From: Saccharopolyspora indica
Lineage (GTDB): Bacteria > Actinomycetota > Actinomycetes > Mycobacteriales > Pseudonocardiaceae
DNA length: 64,000 nucleotides
Direction: 5' to 3'
NCBI RefSeq assembly: GCF_027853965.1
Contig: NZ_JAQGLB010000006.1
Span: forward strand, 124,001 to 188,000
In this document: positions 26,836 through 34,407 of the stretch, in pieces
Position numbering within the stretch: the stretch's first letter is position 1
Layout: each line of letters begins with the position of its first letter
Translations under genes and position numbers: made by a program
The notes under the pieces: model-generated
Seen by the model: the letters and a program-made list of their open reading frames with translations, nothing else
The model's database searches: none
What the model was told of the DNA's origin: nothing

Positions 26836-26860
26836 CCCACCGCTCCTGACCCACAGGTCC

Positions 26861-26895
26861 GCACCGCGACGGAACGTCCGTTCGCGGTGCTTTTT
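26861..26895 (+). terminator. Rho-independent terminator
   Basis: Stem GCACCGCGA (26861-26869) pairs with TCGCGGTGC (26882-26890). An inner CGGA/TCCG pairing extends the stem, with one bulged T, and TTTTT follows directly at 26891-26895. It ends the NUDIX transcript and insulates the pca operon. Confidence 0.88.
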
Positions 26896-26959
26896 CATGC
26901 CCTCAACGCGCCGAGATCCGGGGCCGCGTCCTTGACCTGGGTCGAACCGCGCGCATATC

Positions 26960-26993
26960 GTTCGCAGAAAGCACACGTGTTCACTATGCGCAC
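26960..26993 (+). promoter_or_regulatory. Two tandem PcaR/IclR-like operators before pcaI
   Basis: GTTCGCAGAAAGCAC (26960-26974) and GTTCACTATGCGCAC (26979-26993) are direct repeats of the form GTTC-R-C-N5-GCAC. They lie 19 to 52 bases before the pcaI start. They resemble the 15-bp site reported for the Pseudomonas PcaR protein (GTTCGATAATCGCAC, from memory). An IclR-type pcaR ends this same operon, so self-control by PcaR and beta-ketoadipate-type inducers is likely. Confidence 0.6.
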
Positions 26994-27011
26994 AAGCGAG
27001 GAGTGGTCGGG

Positions 27012-27830
27012 GTGGCACGCATCCTGCAGCTCGACGAAGCGATCGCGGAGCTCGTCCACGACGGGGACGCCATCGCCCTGGAGGGCTTCACCCACCTGAT
27101 CCCGGTCGCCGCCGGGCACGAGATCATCCGGCAGGGCCGCAAGGACCTCACGCTGATCCGGATGACGCCCGACATCGTCTACGACCAGCTCATCGGCGCC
27201 GGCTGCGCGCGCAAGCTGGTGTTCTCCTGGGGCGGCAACCCCGGCGTCGGCTCGCTGCACCGGTTCCGCGACGCCATCCAGAACTCCTGGCCGGTCCCGC
27301 TGGAGATCGAGGAGCACAGCCACGCCGGGATGGCCAACCGCTACACCGCAGGCGCCTCCGGGCTGCCCTTCGCGGTGCTGCGCGGCTACCGGGGCACCGA
27401 CCTGCCCGCGCAGACCGACACGATCAAGCCGATCGAGTGCCCGTTCACCGGTGAGCAGCTGACCGCCGTGCCCGCGCTCAACCCGGACGTCGGCATCATC
27501 CACGCGCAGCAGGCCGACCGGGCGGGCAACGTGCAGATGTGGGGCATCACCGGCGTGCAGAAGGAGACCGTGCTCGCCGCGAAGCGCTCGCTGGTGACCG
27601 TCGAGGAGATCGTCGACGAGCTGACCCCGCGGCCCGGCGCGGTGGTGCTGCCGCAGTGGGTCGTCACCGCCGTCGCCGAGGTCCCGGGTGGCGCGCACCC
27701 GTCCTACGCGCAGGGTTATTACGAGCGCGACAACGCCTACTACCAGCAGTGGGATCCGATCGGCCGGGACCGGGAGAGGTTCGCCGACTGGCTGGAGACC
27801 GTGGTCGAGCCGGAGAGGAGCGCGCGATGA
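27012..27830 (+). CDS. pcaI: 3-oxoadipate CoA-transferase, subunit alpha
   Basis: A 272-residue CoA-transferase family I alpha subunit. With the next gene product it moves CoA from succinyl-CoA to beta-ketoadipate. The GGNPGVGSLHRFRDA segment and the DDIVYDQL-like region are typical of the longer actinobacterial form. GTG 27012 is chosen because GAGGAG (26998-27003) lies eight bases upstream; a GTG at 27003 would overlap that site. It is first in the pcaIJ-HG-B-D-C-R operon and overlaps pcaJ by four bases. Confidence 0.88.
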   Translation: MARILQLDEAIAELVHDGDAIALEGFTHLIPVAAGHEIIRQGRKDLTLIRMTPDIVYDQLIGAGCARKLVFSWGGNPGVGSLHRFRDAIQNSWPVPLEIEEHSHAGMANRYTAGASGLPFAVLRGYRGTDLPAQTDTIKPIECPFTGEQLTAVPALNPDVGIIHAQQADRAGNVQMWGITGVQKETVLAAKRSLVTVEEIVDELTPRPGAVVLPQWVVTAVAEVPGGAHPSYAQGYYERDNAYYQQWDPIGRDRERFADWLETVVEPERSAR

Positions 27831-28585
27831 CGACCGAGTTCACCGCGGACGAGATGATGACCGTCGGCGCGGCGCGGTCGCTGCGCGACGGGGCGGCCTG
27901 CTTCGTCGGCATCGGCCTGCCCAGCACCGCGGCCAACCTGGCGCGGCGCACGCACGCCCCCGACCTGGTGCTGATCTACGAGTCGGGCACGCTGGGCGCC
28001 AAGCCCGACCGGCTGCCGCTGTCCATCGGCGACGGCGTGCTCGCCGACACCGCCGATTCGGTGATCAGCGTGCCGGAGATCTTCAACTACTGGCTGCAGC
28101 CCGGCCGCATCGACATCGGTTTCCTCGGTGGCGCGCAGGTCGACCGGTTCGGCAACATCAACACCACCGTCATCGGCGGCGACTACGCCGACCCGAAGGT
28201 CCGGCTGCCCGGTGCCGGTGGCGCTCCGGAGATCGCCGCGTCCTGCCGGGAGGTGCTCATCGTGATGCGGATGAGCCCGCGCAGCTTCGTCGACCGGCTC
28301 GACTTCGTCACCTCCGTCGGCTACGGCACCGGCAAGGGCGACCGGGAGGCGCTCGGGCTGCGCGGCCGCGGACCGGTCAAGGTGATCACCGACCTGGGCG
28401 TGCTGGAACCCGATCCGGACACCTGCGAGCTCACCCTCACCCAGCTCAGCCCCGGCGCCACCGTCGAGCAGGCGCGCGCCGCCGTCGGGTGGCCGCTGAA
28501 GGCCGTCGACGTGCCCACCGAGCTGGCGCCGCCGACCGAGACCGAGCTGGCGGTCCTGCGGGAGCTGAAGGCCACCATCGAATGA
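27827..28585 (+). CDS. pcaJ: 3-oxoadipate CoA-transferase, subunit beta
   Basis: A 252-residue beta subunit of CoA-transferase family I. The catalytic glutamate is in the YESGTLG motif, and GGAQVDRFGNINTT is a strong family signature. Start ATG 27827 overlaps the pcaI stop (ATGA). Its own stop overlaps an ATG (28582) that opens a short reading frame through a repeated element before pcaH. The thiolase pcaF that would complete the pathway is not in the window. Confidence 0.9.
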   Translation: MTTEFTADEMMTVGAARSLRDGAACFVGIGLPSTAANLARRTHAPDLVLIYESGTLGAKPDRLPLSIGDGVLADTADSVISVPEIFNYWLQPGRIDIGFLGGAQVDRFGNINTTVIGGDYADPKVRLPGAGGAPEIAASCREVLIVMRMSPRSFVDRLDFVTSVGYGTGKGDREALGLRGRGPVKVITDLGVLEPDPDTCELTLTQLSPGATVEQARAAVGWPLKAVDVPTELAPPTETELAVLRELKATIE

Positions 28586-28749
28586 GCAGAGCACGAGAAG
28601 CTGCCCGACACCCCTCGTGTCAACCGGAGTCGCGCTCAACCGCACCCCAGGGGACCGTGACGCGACCCAGCCACAAGAAACCTCCACAACGCAAGATCAC
28701 TCCCCAACTCAACCACCACTGTGAATCTCGGAGAGGCGGGACAGCATGA
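28582..28749 (+). CDS. Possible 55-codon leader reading frame through repeat copy 1
   Basis: An ATG overlapping the pcaJ stop (ATGA) opens a 55-codon frame that runs through repeat copy 1. It ends in a TGA overlapping the pcaH start (ATGA). The peptide is basic and rich in Pro, His and Ser, includes TVTRPSHKKP and HHCESRRGG, and has no recognised domain. The precise overlap at both ends fits a translated coupler between pcaJ and pcaH. The conserved block of the other copies is read in a different frame in copy 2, so conservation acts on the nucleotides. It may well not encode a functional peptide. Confidence 0.35.
   Translation: MSRAREAARHPSCQPESRSTAPQGTVTRPSHKKPPQRKITPQLNHHCESRRGGTA
28635..28745 (+). 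repeat. Dispersed ~106-bp operon-junction repeat, copy 1 (before pcaH)
   Basis: First of three copies. Block 1 runs CTCAACCGC...CAGCCACAAGAAACC (28635-28682, 48 bases). Block 2 is the last 30 or so bases, with ACCACCACTGTGAAT and GGAGAGGCGG. The middle 28-29 bases differ among copies. The GGAGAGGCGG end lies a few bases before the pcaH ATG and is its only good ribosome site. The 5' CTC-N2-CCG and 3' CGG-A-GAG ends are complementary and could form a stem covering that site. Not an insertion sequence: no transposase or terminal duplication is seen. Confidence 0.8.
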
Positions 28750-29498
28750 TCGCTCACGAATCCCGGTCGCCAGCCGGGCTGATCCTGCCGGAGTACCAGC
28801 GCGACGAGCCGTCCCACCCGGCGCTGGACACCCCCGAGTACCGCTCGTCGGCGCTGCGCCACCCCAAGCAGCCGCTGCAGTACCTGCCGCACTACCTCAC
28901 CGAGATCACCGGCCCGCTGCTGGGCCAGGACCGCTGCGGCGAGCACGACCACGACCTCACCGTCCAGCACGACGGGGAGCCGCTGGGCGAGCGGATCGTC
29001 GTCAGCGGCCGGGTGCTGGACTCCGGCGGCAAGCCGGTGCCCAACGCGCTGGTGGAGATCTGGCAGGCGAACTCGGCGGGCCGCTACCTGCACCAGGGCG
29101 ACCGGCACCCGGCACCGCTGGACCCGAACTTCTCCGGCACCGGCCGGTGCATGACCGACGCCGACGGCAACTACCGGTTCGTCACCATCAAGCCCGGCGC
29201 CTACCCGTGGCGCAACCACGACAACGCCTGGCGCCCGGCGCACATCCACTTCTCGCTGTTCGGGCAGGCGTTCACCCAGCGCCTGATCACCCAGATGTAC
29301 TTCCCCGGCGACCCGCTGTTCGGCCAGGACCCGATCTTCAACTCGGTGCGCGACGAGCAGGCCCGCGAGCGGATGATCTCCCGCTTCGACCTGGACACGA
29401 CGGTGCCGGAGTGGGCGCTGAGCTACAAGTGGGACATCGTGCTGCGCGGCTCGCAGGCCACCGTGTTCGAGGACGAAGAAGACGAGGACGACGACTGA
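28746..29498 (+). CDS. pcaH: Protocatechuate 3,4-dioxygenase, beta subunit
   Basis: A 250-residue beta subunit of the non-haem Fe(III) intradiol dioxygenase that opens protocatechuate to 3-carboxy-cis,cis-muconate. Iron ligands are visible as the Tyr of GRYLHQGD, the Tyr of GAYPWRN, and the two His of RPAHIHF; LDPNFSGTGR is a family signature. The last ten residues are almost all acidic (FEDEEDEDDD), an unusual tail. The ATG follows repeat copy 1, whose GGAGAGGCGG supplies the ribosome site. Confidence 0.95.
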   Translation: MIAHESRSPAGLILPEYQRDEPSHPALDTPEYRSSALRHPKQPLQYLPHYLTEITGPLLGQDRCGEHDHDLTVQHDGEPLGERIVVSGRVLDSGGKPVPNALVEIWQANSAGRYLHQGDRHPAPLDPNFSGTGRCMTDADGNYRFVTIKPGAYPWRNHDNAWRPAHIHFSLFGQAFTQRLITQMYFPGDPLFGQDPIFNSVRDEQARERMISRFDLDTTVPEWALSYKWDIVLRGSQATVFEDEEDEDDD

Positions 29499-29591
29499 AC
29501 CACCATGTCGCTTCCGCTCGTTCGCCGACCGGATGCGCCGCAATACTCCGGAGGAGTGCAGATGAGCAAACCTGTGCCAACCCCAGACCCA

Positions 29592-29697
29592 CTCAACCGC
29601 GCCCCAGGGGAACGTGACGCAACCCAGCCACAAGAAACCGCCGAACGCGAGGTCAACGCGAAACGCGACCACCACTGTGAATCGCGGAGAGGCGGAA
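29592..29697 (+). repeat. Dispersed ~106-bp operon-junction repeat, copy 2 (before pcaG)
   Basis: Second copy, between pcaH and pcaG. It differs from copy 3 at only three positions in the first 48 bases and is identical to it over the last 30. An ATG (29562) with a perfect GGAGGAG site stands 30 bases upstream and reads in frame through the repeat into pcaG, so the repeat may sit just behind the older pcaG start. The repeat's own GGAGAGGCGG end precedes the present ATG 29709. Confidence 0.82.
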
Positions 29698-29708
29698 AGG
29701 GACGACTG

Positions 29709-30269
29709 ATGAGCGCTTCCACCACTCCGTCGCAGACCGTCGGCCCGTTCTACGCCCTGCCCGGCGGGATCCTGTGGGCCGACGGCCCGGAGGTCGTCGC
29801 CGACGGCGCGCCCGGCTCGTTCCTGCTGCGCGGCAGGCTTCTCGACGGCGCGGGAGACCCGATCCCGGACGGCGTGGTCGAGATCTGGCAGGCCGATGCG
29901 CAGGGCCGCTTCGACCACCCGGACGATCCGCGCCCGGAGTCCTCGTCCTGGCAGGGCTTCGGCCGCTGCCCGACCGAAGCCGACGGCGGGTTCTGGTTCC
30001 GCACCGTCAAGCCGGGGCCGCTGCCCGCGCCGGGCGGGGCGACCGAGGCACCGCACATCAACGTGACCGTGCTGGCCCGCGGCATGCTCAACCGGGTGGT
30101 GACCCGCGTCTACTTCCCGGACGAGGAGCGGGCCAACGCCGCCGACCCGGTGCTGTCTACAGTGGATCCAGCACGCCGGGGCACGCTGCTGGCGACCCCG
30201 GACGACCAGGGCTACCGCTTCGACATCCGGATCCAGGGCGATGACGAAACCGTATTCTTCGCGATCTGA
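29709..30269 (+). CDS. pcaG: Protocatechuate 3,4-dioxygenase, alpha subunit
   Basis: A 186-residue alpha subunit that pairs with PcaH; it carries the intradiol fold but not the iron site. TPSQTVGPFYALPGG at the N-terminus and TVKPGPLP, APHINVTV, RGMLNRVVTRVYFPDE are typical. ATG 29709 gives a protein beginning exactly where family homology begins. An alternative ATG at 29562, with a stronger GGAGGAG site, would add 49 residues encoded by repeat copy 2. The gene overlaps pcaB by 29 bases. Confidence 0.9.
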   Translation: MSASTTPSQTVGPFYALPGGILWADGPEVVADGAPGSFLLRGRLLDGAGDPIPDGVVEIWQADAQGRFDHPDDPRPESSSWQGFGRCPTEADGGFWFRTVKPGPLPAPGGATEAPHINVTVLARGMLNRVVTRVYFPDEERANAADPVLSTVDPARRGTLLATPDDQGYRFDIRIQGDDETVFFAI

Positions 30270-31599
30270 CGGCCTGTTCGGGCCGATGTTCGGCACCCCG
30301 GCGGCTGCTGAGCGGACCTCCGCCGCGGCGTGGTTGCAGGCGATGCTGGACTTCGAGTCGGCGCTGGCCACCGCGCAGGCCCGGGCCGGGGTCATCCCGC
30401 TCCCGGCGGCGGCGGAGATCGCCCGGCGCTGCCGGGTGGAGCTGTTCGACGTCGACTCGATCGCCGAGCGCGCGGTGTCCTCGGCGACTCCGGTGATCGC
30501 GCTGGTGCGCGACCTGACCGCGCTGCTGGACGACGACGCCAAACCGCACCTGCACAAGGGCGCCACCAGCCAGGACGTGATCGACACCGCGGCGATGCTG
30601 ATCGCCCGCGACGTCCTGGGCCTGATCATCGACGACCTGCGCGCGGCGGCGGACGAGTGCGCACGCCTGGCCGAGCAGCACCGCGACACGGTGATGATCG
30701 CCCGCTCGCTGCTGCAACAAGCGCTGCCCACCACGTTCGGCAGCCGCTGCGCCACCTGGCTGACCTCGCTCGACGAGTCGGTCACCGCGCTGGAGCGGAT
30801 CCGCGGCGAGCGGTTGGCCGTGCAGTTCGGCGGAGCCGCGGGCACGCTCGCCGCTCTCGGTCCCGACGGCGTCGAGGTCCTCGCGCTGCTGGCCACCGAG
30901 CTGGGCCTGGCCGAGCCGGTGACCCCGTGGCACACCGACCGCACCCGCATCGCCGAACTCGCCGGCGCGCTGGGCACCGCCGCAGGCGCGCTCGGCAAGA
31001 TCGCCCTGGACGTCGAGCTGCACGCGCAGACCGAGGTCGGCGAGCTCGCCGACGGCCAGGCCGGTGGCTCGTCGGCCATGCCGCACAAGCAGAACCCGGT
31101 GTCGGCGGTGCTGGTGACCGCCGCGACCCGTCGGGTGCCGGGCCTGGTCGCGACGCTGCTGTCGGCGATGCCCCAGGAGTACGAGCGCGCCGCCGGGGCC
31201 TGGCAGTCCGAGTGGGAACCGCTGACCGAACTGCTGCGGCTGGTCGCCGCCGCGGCGGCGCAGACCCGGCAGCTGCTCACCGGGCTGCGGGTGCACCCCG
31301 GGAAGATGATCGCCAACCTCGACCTGACCCGCGGCCTGGTGATGGCCGAGAGCGCGGCGGGCCGCTTGATGGATTCGCTCGGCCGCACCGAAGCGCAAGA
31401 GCTGGTCGGCGGGTTGTGCCGCCGCGCGGTGCAGGAGGGCACGACGCTGCGCGCCGAGCTGCTGGCCGACCAGCAGGTGCGGGCCGTGCTCTCCGAGGCC
31501 GAGGTGGTCGCGGCCACCGAACCGGGCGGCTACCTCGGCTCCGCGCCCGCCTTCATCGACCGCGCACTGACCGCACACGCCGAATTGGAGAAGCGGTGA
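30241..31599 (+). CDS. pcaB: 3-carboxy-cis,cis-muconate cycloisomerase
   Basis: A 452-residue member of the fumarase/aspartase superfamily. The signature loop GGSSAMPHKQNP is present, as are HKGATSQDVIDTA and the family's helical core. It cyclises 3-carboxymuconate to gamma-carboxymuconolactone. The ATG lies inside the end of pcaG, so translation is probably coupled. Its stop overlaps the pcaD start (GTGA). Confidence 0.93.
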   Translation: MTKPYSSRSDGLFGPMFGTPAAAERTSAAAWLQAMLDFESALATAQARAGVIPLPAAAEIARRCRVELFDVDSIAERAVSSATPVIALVRDLTALLDDDAKPHLHKGATSQDVIDTAAMLIARDVLGLIIDDLRAAADECARLAEQHRDTVMIARSLLQQALPTTFGSRCATWLTSLDESVTALERIRGERLAVQFGGAAGTLAALGPDGVEVLALLATELGLAEPVTPWHTDRTRIAELAGALGTAAGALGKIALDVELHAQTEVGELADGQAGGSSAMPHKQNPVSAVLVTAATRRVPGLVATLLSAMPQEYERAAGAWQSEWEPLTELLRLVAAAAAQTRQLLTGLRVHPGKMIANLDLTRGLVMAESAAGRLMDSLGRTEAQELVGGLCRRAVQEGTTLRAELLADQQVRAVLSEAEVVAATEPGGYLGSAPAFIDRALTAHAELEKR

Positions 31600-32357
31600 A
31601 CGTCAACTACGAACTGACCGGGCCCGACGGCGCCCCGGTGGTGGTGCTGTCCAACTCGCTGGGCACCGACCTGACCCTGTGGGACGCGCAGGTCCCCGCG
31701 CTGGCGCAGGAGTTCCAGGTGCTGCGCTACGACCAGCGCGGCCACGGCGCGTCGCCGGGCAAGCCCGGCCCGTACAGCCTCAAGCAGCTCAGCGGGGACG
31801 TGCTCGCGCTGCTGGACACCCTGGGCATCCGCAAGGCGCACTTCGCCGGGGTGTCGCTGGGCGGCATGACCGGCATGTGGCTGGCCGAGCACGCACCCGA
31901 GCGCGTCGACCGGCTCGCGCTGATCTGCACCTCCGCCGATCTCGGCCCGGCATCGATGTGGCGCGACCGCGCCGCGCTGGTGCGGGAGAAGGGCACCGCG
32001 GCGATGGTCGAGCCGTCGCTGCCGAAGTGGTTCACCCCCGAACTGGCCGGCCGGGAGGACGTCGTCGCGAAGTTCGGCGGCATGCTCGCCGCGGCCGACG
32101 CCGAGGGCTACGCGGGGTGCTGCGAGGCCATCGCGGACATGGACCTGCTGGACGGGCTCGGCCGGATCAGCGCCCCGACGCTGGTGATCGCCGGTGCCGA
32201 GGACCCGGCCACTCCCCCGGCGCACGCCGAGCAGATCGCCGCCGCCGTCGCGTGCGCCCGCCTGGAGGTGCTCTCGCCCGCCGCGCACCTGGCCAACGCC
32301 GAGCAGCCCGAAGCGGTCAACCGGCTGCTGCTGGAGCACTTCACGAGGAGCCTGTGA
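31596..32357 (+). CDS. pcaD: 3-oxoadipate enol-lactonase
   Basis: A 253-residue alpha/beta hydrolase. The nucleophile elbow is GVSLGGMTG; the acid (AGAEDPATP) and His (AAHLANAEQPE) of the triad follow in order. It hydrolyses beta-ketoadipate enol-lactone. In many actinomycetes this domain is fused to PcaC as PcaL; here the two are separate genes joined by a TGATG overlap. Confidence 0.92.
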   Translation: MNVNYELTGPDGAPVVVLSNSLGTDLTLWDAQVPALAQEFQVLRYDQRGHGASPGKPGPYSLKQLSGDVLALLDTLGIRKAHFAGVSLGGMTGMWLAEHAPERVDRLALICTSADLGPASMWRDRAALVREKGTAAMVEPSLPKWFTPELAGREDVVAKFGGMLAAADAEGYAGCCEAIADMDLLDGLGRISAPTLVIAGAEDPATPPAHAEQIAAAVACARLEVLSPAAHLANAEQPEAVNRLLLEHFTRSL

Positions 32358-32743
32358 TGTCCGACGACGCAACCCGCCGCGCGCAGGGCATGGGCGTGCG
32401 CCGCGAGGTGCTCGGCGACGAGCACGTGGACCGCGCCAACGCCAAGACCACCCCCTTCACCGAGGGCTTCCAGGACTTCATCACCCGCTACGCCTGGGGT
32501 GAGCTGTGGAGCGGCGACGGCGTGGACCGGCGGACCCGCAGCATGCTGACGCTGGCGATCCTGGCCGCGGTGGGCTGCGAGGACGAGTTCGCCATGCACG
32601 TCAAGGCCGCGCGCCGCAACGGCGTGCCGCCCGAGCACATCCGCGAGGTCCTGATGCACGTCGCGGTCTACGCCGGGGTACCCCGCGCCAACAGCGCCTT
32701 CGCGATCGCCAATACGATCCTGGGCGACGAGCAGTCCGACTGA
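32357..32743 (+). CDS. pcaC: 4-carboxymuconolactone decarboxylase
   Basis: A 128-residue single-domain CMD protein of the AhpD-like fold. Key segments are TPFTEGFQDFITRYAWGE, RTRSMLTLAILAAVG and HVAVYAGVPRANSAF. It removes CO2 from gamma-carboxymuconolactone to give the enol-lactone used by PcaD. The start overlaps the pcaD stop, and the regulator gene follows 14 bases later. Confidence 0.93.
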   Translation: MSDDATRRAQGMGVRREVLGDEHVDRANAKTTPFTEGFQDFITRYAWGELWSGDGVDRRTRSMLTLAILAAVGCEDEFAMHVKAARRNGVPPEHIREVLMHVAVYAGVPRANSAFAIANTILGDEQSD

Positions 32744-32757
32744 GCTAGGAGATCGCC

Positions 32758-33555
32758 ATGGAGTCCGCCGAGCCGACCAGCGGTTACGTGCAGTCGCTGG
32801 CGCGCGGGCTCATGGTGATCCGCGCGTTCGACGAGTCGCGGCCCGAGATGACGCTGTCCGAGGTCGCCCGCGCGACGGATCTGTCGCGCGCGGCGGCCCG
32901 GCGGTTCCTGCACACCCTGGTGCACCTGGGCTACGTGTGGACCGACGGCCGGGTGTTCGCGCTGACGCCGCGGGTGCTGGAGCTCGGTTTCGCCTACCTG
33001 TCCAGCATCTCGCTGCCGGAGATCGCCCAGCCCTACCTGGAGCGGCTGGTCGCCGAGGTGCACGAGTCGGCGTCGGTGTCGGTGCTGGACGGCCCGGACA
33101 TCGTCTACGTGGCCCGGGTTCCCACCTCCCGGATCATGACGGTGTCGATCAACATCGGCACCCGCTTCCCCGCCTACGCCACCTCGATGGGCCGGGTCCT
33201 GCTGGCCGACCTGCCCGCGGCCGGCCTGGACACCTACCTGTCCGAAGTGGACCTGGCACCGCTGGGCCCGCACACCATCACCACGCCCGCGCAGTTCCGC
33301 GAGGAGCTGGCGCGCATCCGCGAGCAGGGCTGGGCGCTGGTGGACCAGGAGCTGGAGGCGGGACTGCGCTCGATCGCCGCACCGATCCGGGACCGGTCGG
33401 GCAAGGTGGTGGCGGCGGTGAACATCTCCTCGCACGCCTCCCGCACCAGCCCGGAGGACGCTCGCCGGGACTTCCTGTCCCCGCTGCGCGACACCGCGGC
33501 GCGCATCGCCGCCGACCTCGCGGTGGCCCCGGCCTCCCGCGCGATCTCCCGCTGA
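32758..33555 (+). CDS. pcaR: IclR-family regulator of the pca operon
   Basis: A 265-residue IclR-type regulator: winged helix-turn-helix at about 25-65 (LSEVARATDLSRAAARRFLHTL) and an IclR effector domain from about 90. PcaR/PobR-like phrases such as FDESRPEMTLSEVA and TRFPAYATSMGRVLL are clear. The family senses beta-ketoadipate or related acids. It probably binds the twin 15-bp sites before pcaI. A TAGGAGAT ribosome site precedes ATG 32758. Confidence 0.88.
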   Translation: MESAEPTSGYVQSLARGLMVIRAFDESRPEMTLSEVARATDLSRAAARRFLHTLVHLGYVWTDGRVFALTPRVLELGFAYLSSISLPEIAQPYLERLVAEVHESASVSVLDGPDIVYVARVPTSRIMTVSINIGTRFPAYATSMGRVLLADLPAAGLDTYLSEVDLAPLGPHTITTPAQFREELARIREQGWALVDQELEAGLRSIAAPIRDRSGKVVAAVNISSHASRTSPEDARRDFLSPLRDTAARIAADLAVAPASRAISR

Positions 33556-33558
33556 AGC

Positions 33559-34311
33559 TCAGCCGAGGTCTTGCAGCCAGGCGCTGCGGTAGAAGCTGCG
33601 GATGTGGCGTTCCACCTGTTCTTCAGCGGCTTTGGAATCCCGCGCGACCAGCGCCTGGTGGATCTGGCGGTGGTCGTGGCGCAGGCCGTCGGCGATCGGA
33701 TCCCACTCGTCGCCGAGCTCGTCGAAGGCCGCCAGCAGCGGGCGGCGCAGCGACTCGCGGATGGCGATCGTCATGTCCGCGACCAGCCGGTTTCCGCCCG
33801 CTTCGGCGATGGCGACGTGGAAGCGGGTGTCCAGGTCGTTGAACCGCTCCCGGTCGCAGTCCGGTGAGTCCATCTCCGCCAGCAGGGCGCGCAGCTCGTC
33901 GAGCTCGGCCTCGGTGGCGCGCTGCGCGGCGTTGCGGGCGCTCTCCCGCTCCAGCATGATCCGCGCCCGCACCACGTCGGCCATCGGGAAGTTCGCCAGC
34001 GCCACGTGGAACCGCAGCAGCCTGGTCAGGGCCTGGCTGGGCAGCGCGGCGATCGTGGTGCCGGACTCCGGACCCGTGCCCACCGCCATCCGCAGCACGC
34101 CCTGGGCTTCCAGCGCGCGGAACGCCTCGCGCACCGCCGCGCGGCTCACGCCGAGCATCTGCGCCAGGTCGCGTTCCGGCGGCAGGCGGTCGCCGACACC
34201 GAGCTGACCGCTGACGATCTGCTCCTCGATGCGGTCGATGACCAGCTCGTAGGTGCGCGCCCGGGCGACCGGCCGCCAACCCGCGCGATCGTCCGTCTCC
34301 GAATCGGCCAC
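33559..34311 (-). CDS. GntR/FCD-family regulator of lactate use (LldR/LutR-like)
   Basis: A 250-residue GntR regulator of the FadR (FCD) group: N-terminal winged helix (about 20-85, with LPPERDLAQMLGVSRAAVREAFRAL) and an all-helical FCD domain with metal/ligand-type His residues. It diverges from the lactate permease, as lldR or lutR genes commonly do. GTG 34311 is chosen because AAAGGGGGA stands just before it. It probably represses itself and the permease-lutABC operon through the TGGT-N3-ACCA palindrome between them; L-lactate would relieve this. Confidence 0.85.
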   Translation of the reverse strand: MADSETDDRAGWRPVARARTYELVIDRIEEQIVSGQLGVGDRLPPERDLAQMLGVSRAAVREAFRALEAQGVLRMAVGTGPESGTTIAALPSQALTRLLRFHVALANFPMADVVRARIMLERESARNAAQRATEAELDELRALLAEMDSPDCDRERFNDLDTRFHVAIAEAGGNRLVADMTIAIRESLRRPLLAAFDELGDEWDPIADGLRHDHRQIHQALVARDSKAAEEQVERHIRSFYRSAWLQDLG

Positions 34312-34320
34312 CGATCCCCC

Positions 34321-34373
34321 TTTACAAACCCCACCACCGATCTTTATGGTACCGCCAGCTCTTGGTCTGACCA
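34321..34373 (+). promoter_or_regulatory. Lactate operon promoter with FadR/LldR-type operator
   Basis: TTTACA (34321-34326) and TATGGT (34345-34350), 18 bases apart, form a fair sigma-70-like promoter toward the permease. Overlapping and following it are TGGTACCGCCA (34347-34357, imperfect) and TGGTCTGACCA (34363-34373, perfect), matching the TGGT-N3-ACCA operator style of FCD-GntR repressors. Their position at and after the start point fits repression. Confidence 0.6.
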
Positions 34374-34407
34374 TAGAAAGGTCAACGACACAGAGAGGTG
34401 TCGCCTC

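Noticed and set aside
28635-29697. Interpreting the two pca repeats as an insertion sequence or CRISPR
   Set aside because: There are no transposase genes, no terminal inverted repeats, no target duplications and no regular spacers; only one copy per junction.
30156-30170. ACAGTGGATCCA within pcaG, similar to the palindromes before mce
   Set aside because: Only half of the palindrome is present and it lies inside coding sequence.
28620-31517. Long minus-strand frame opposite pcaH, pcaG and pcaB
   Set aside because: Ser/Ala-rich shadow sequence; the plus-strand genes have catalytic motifs and ordered overlaps.
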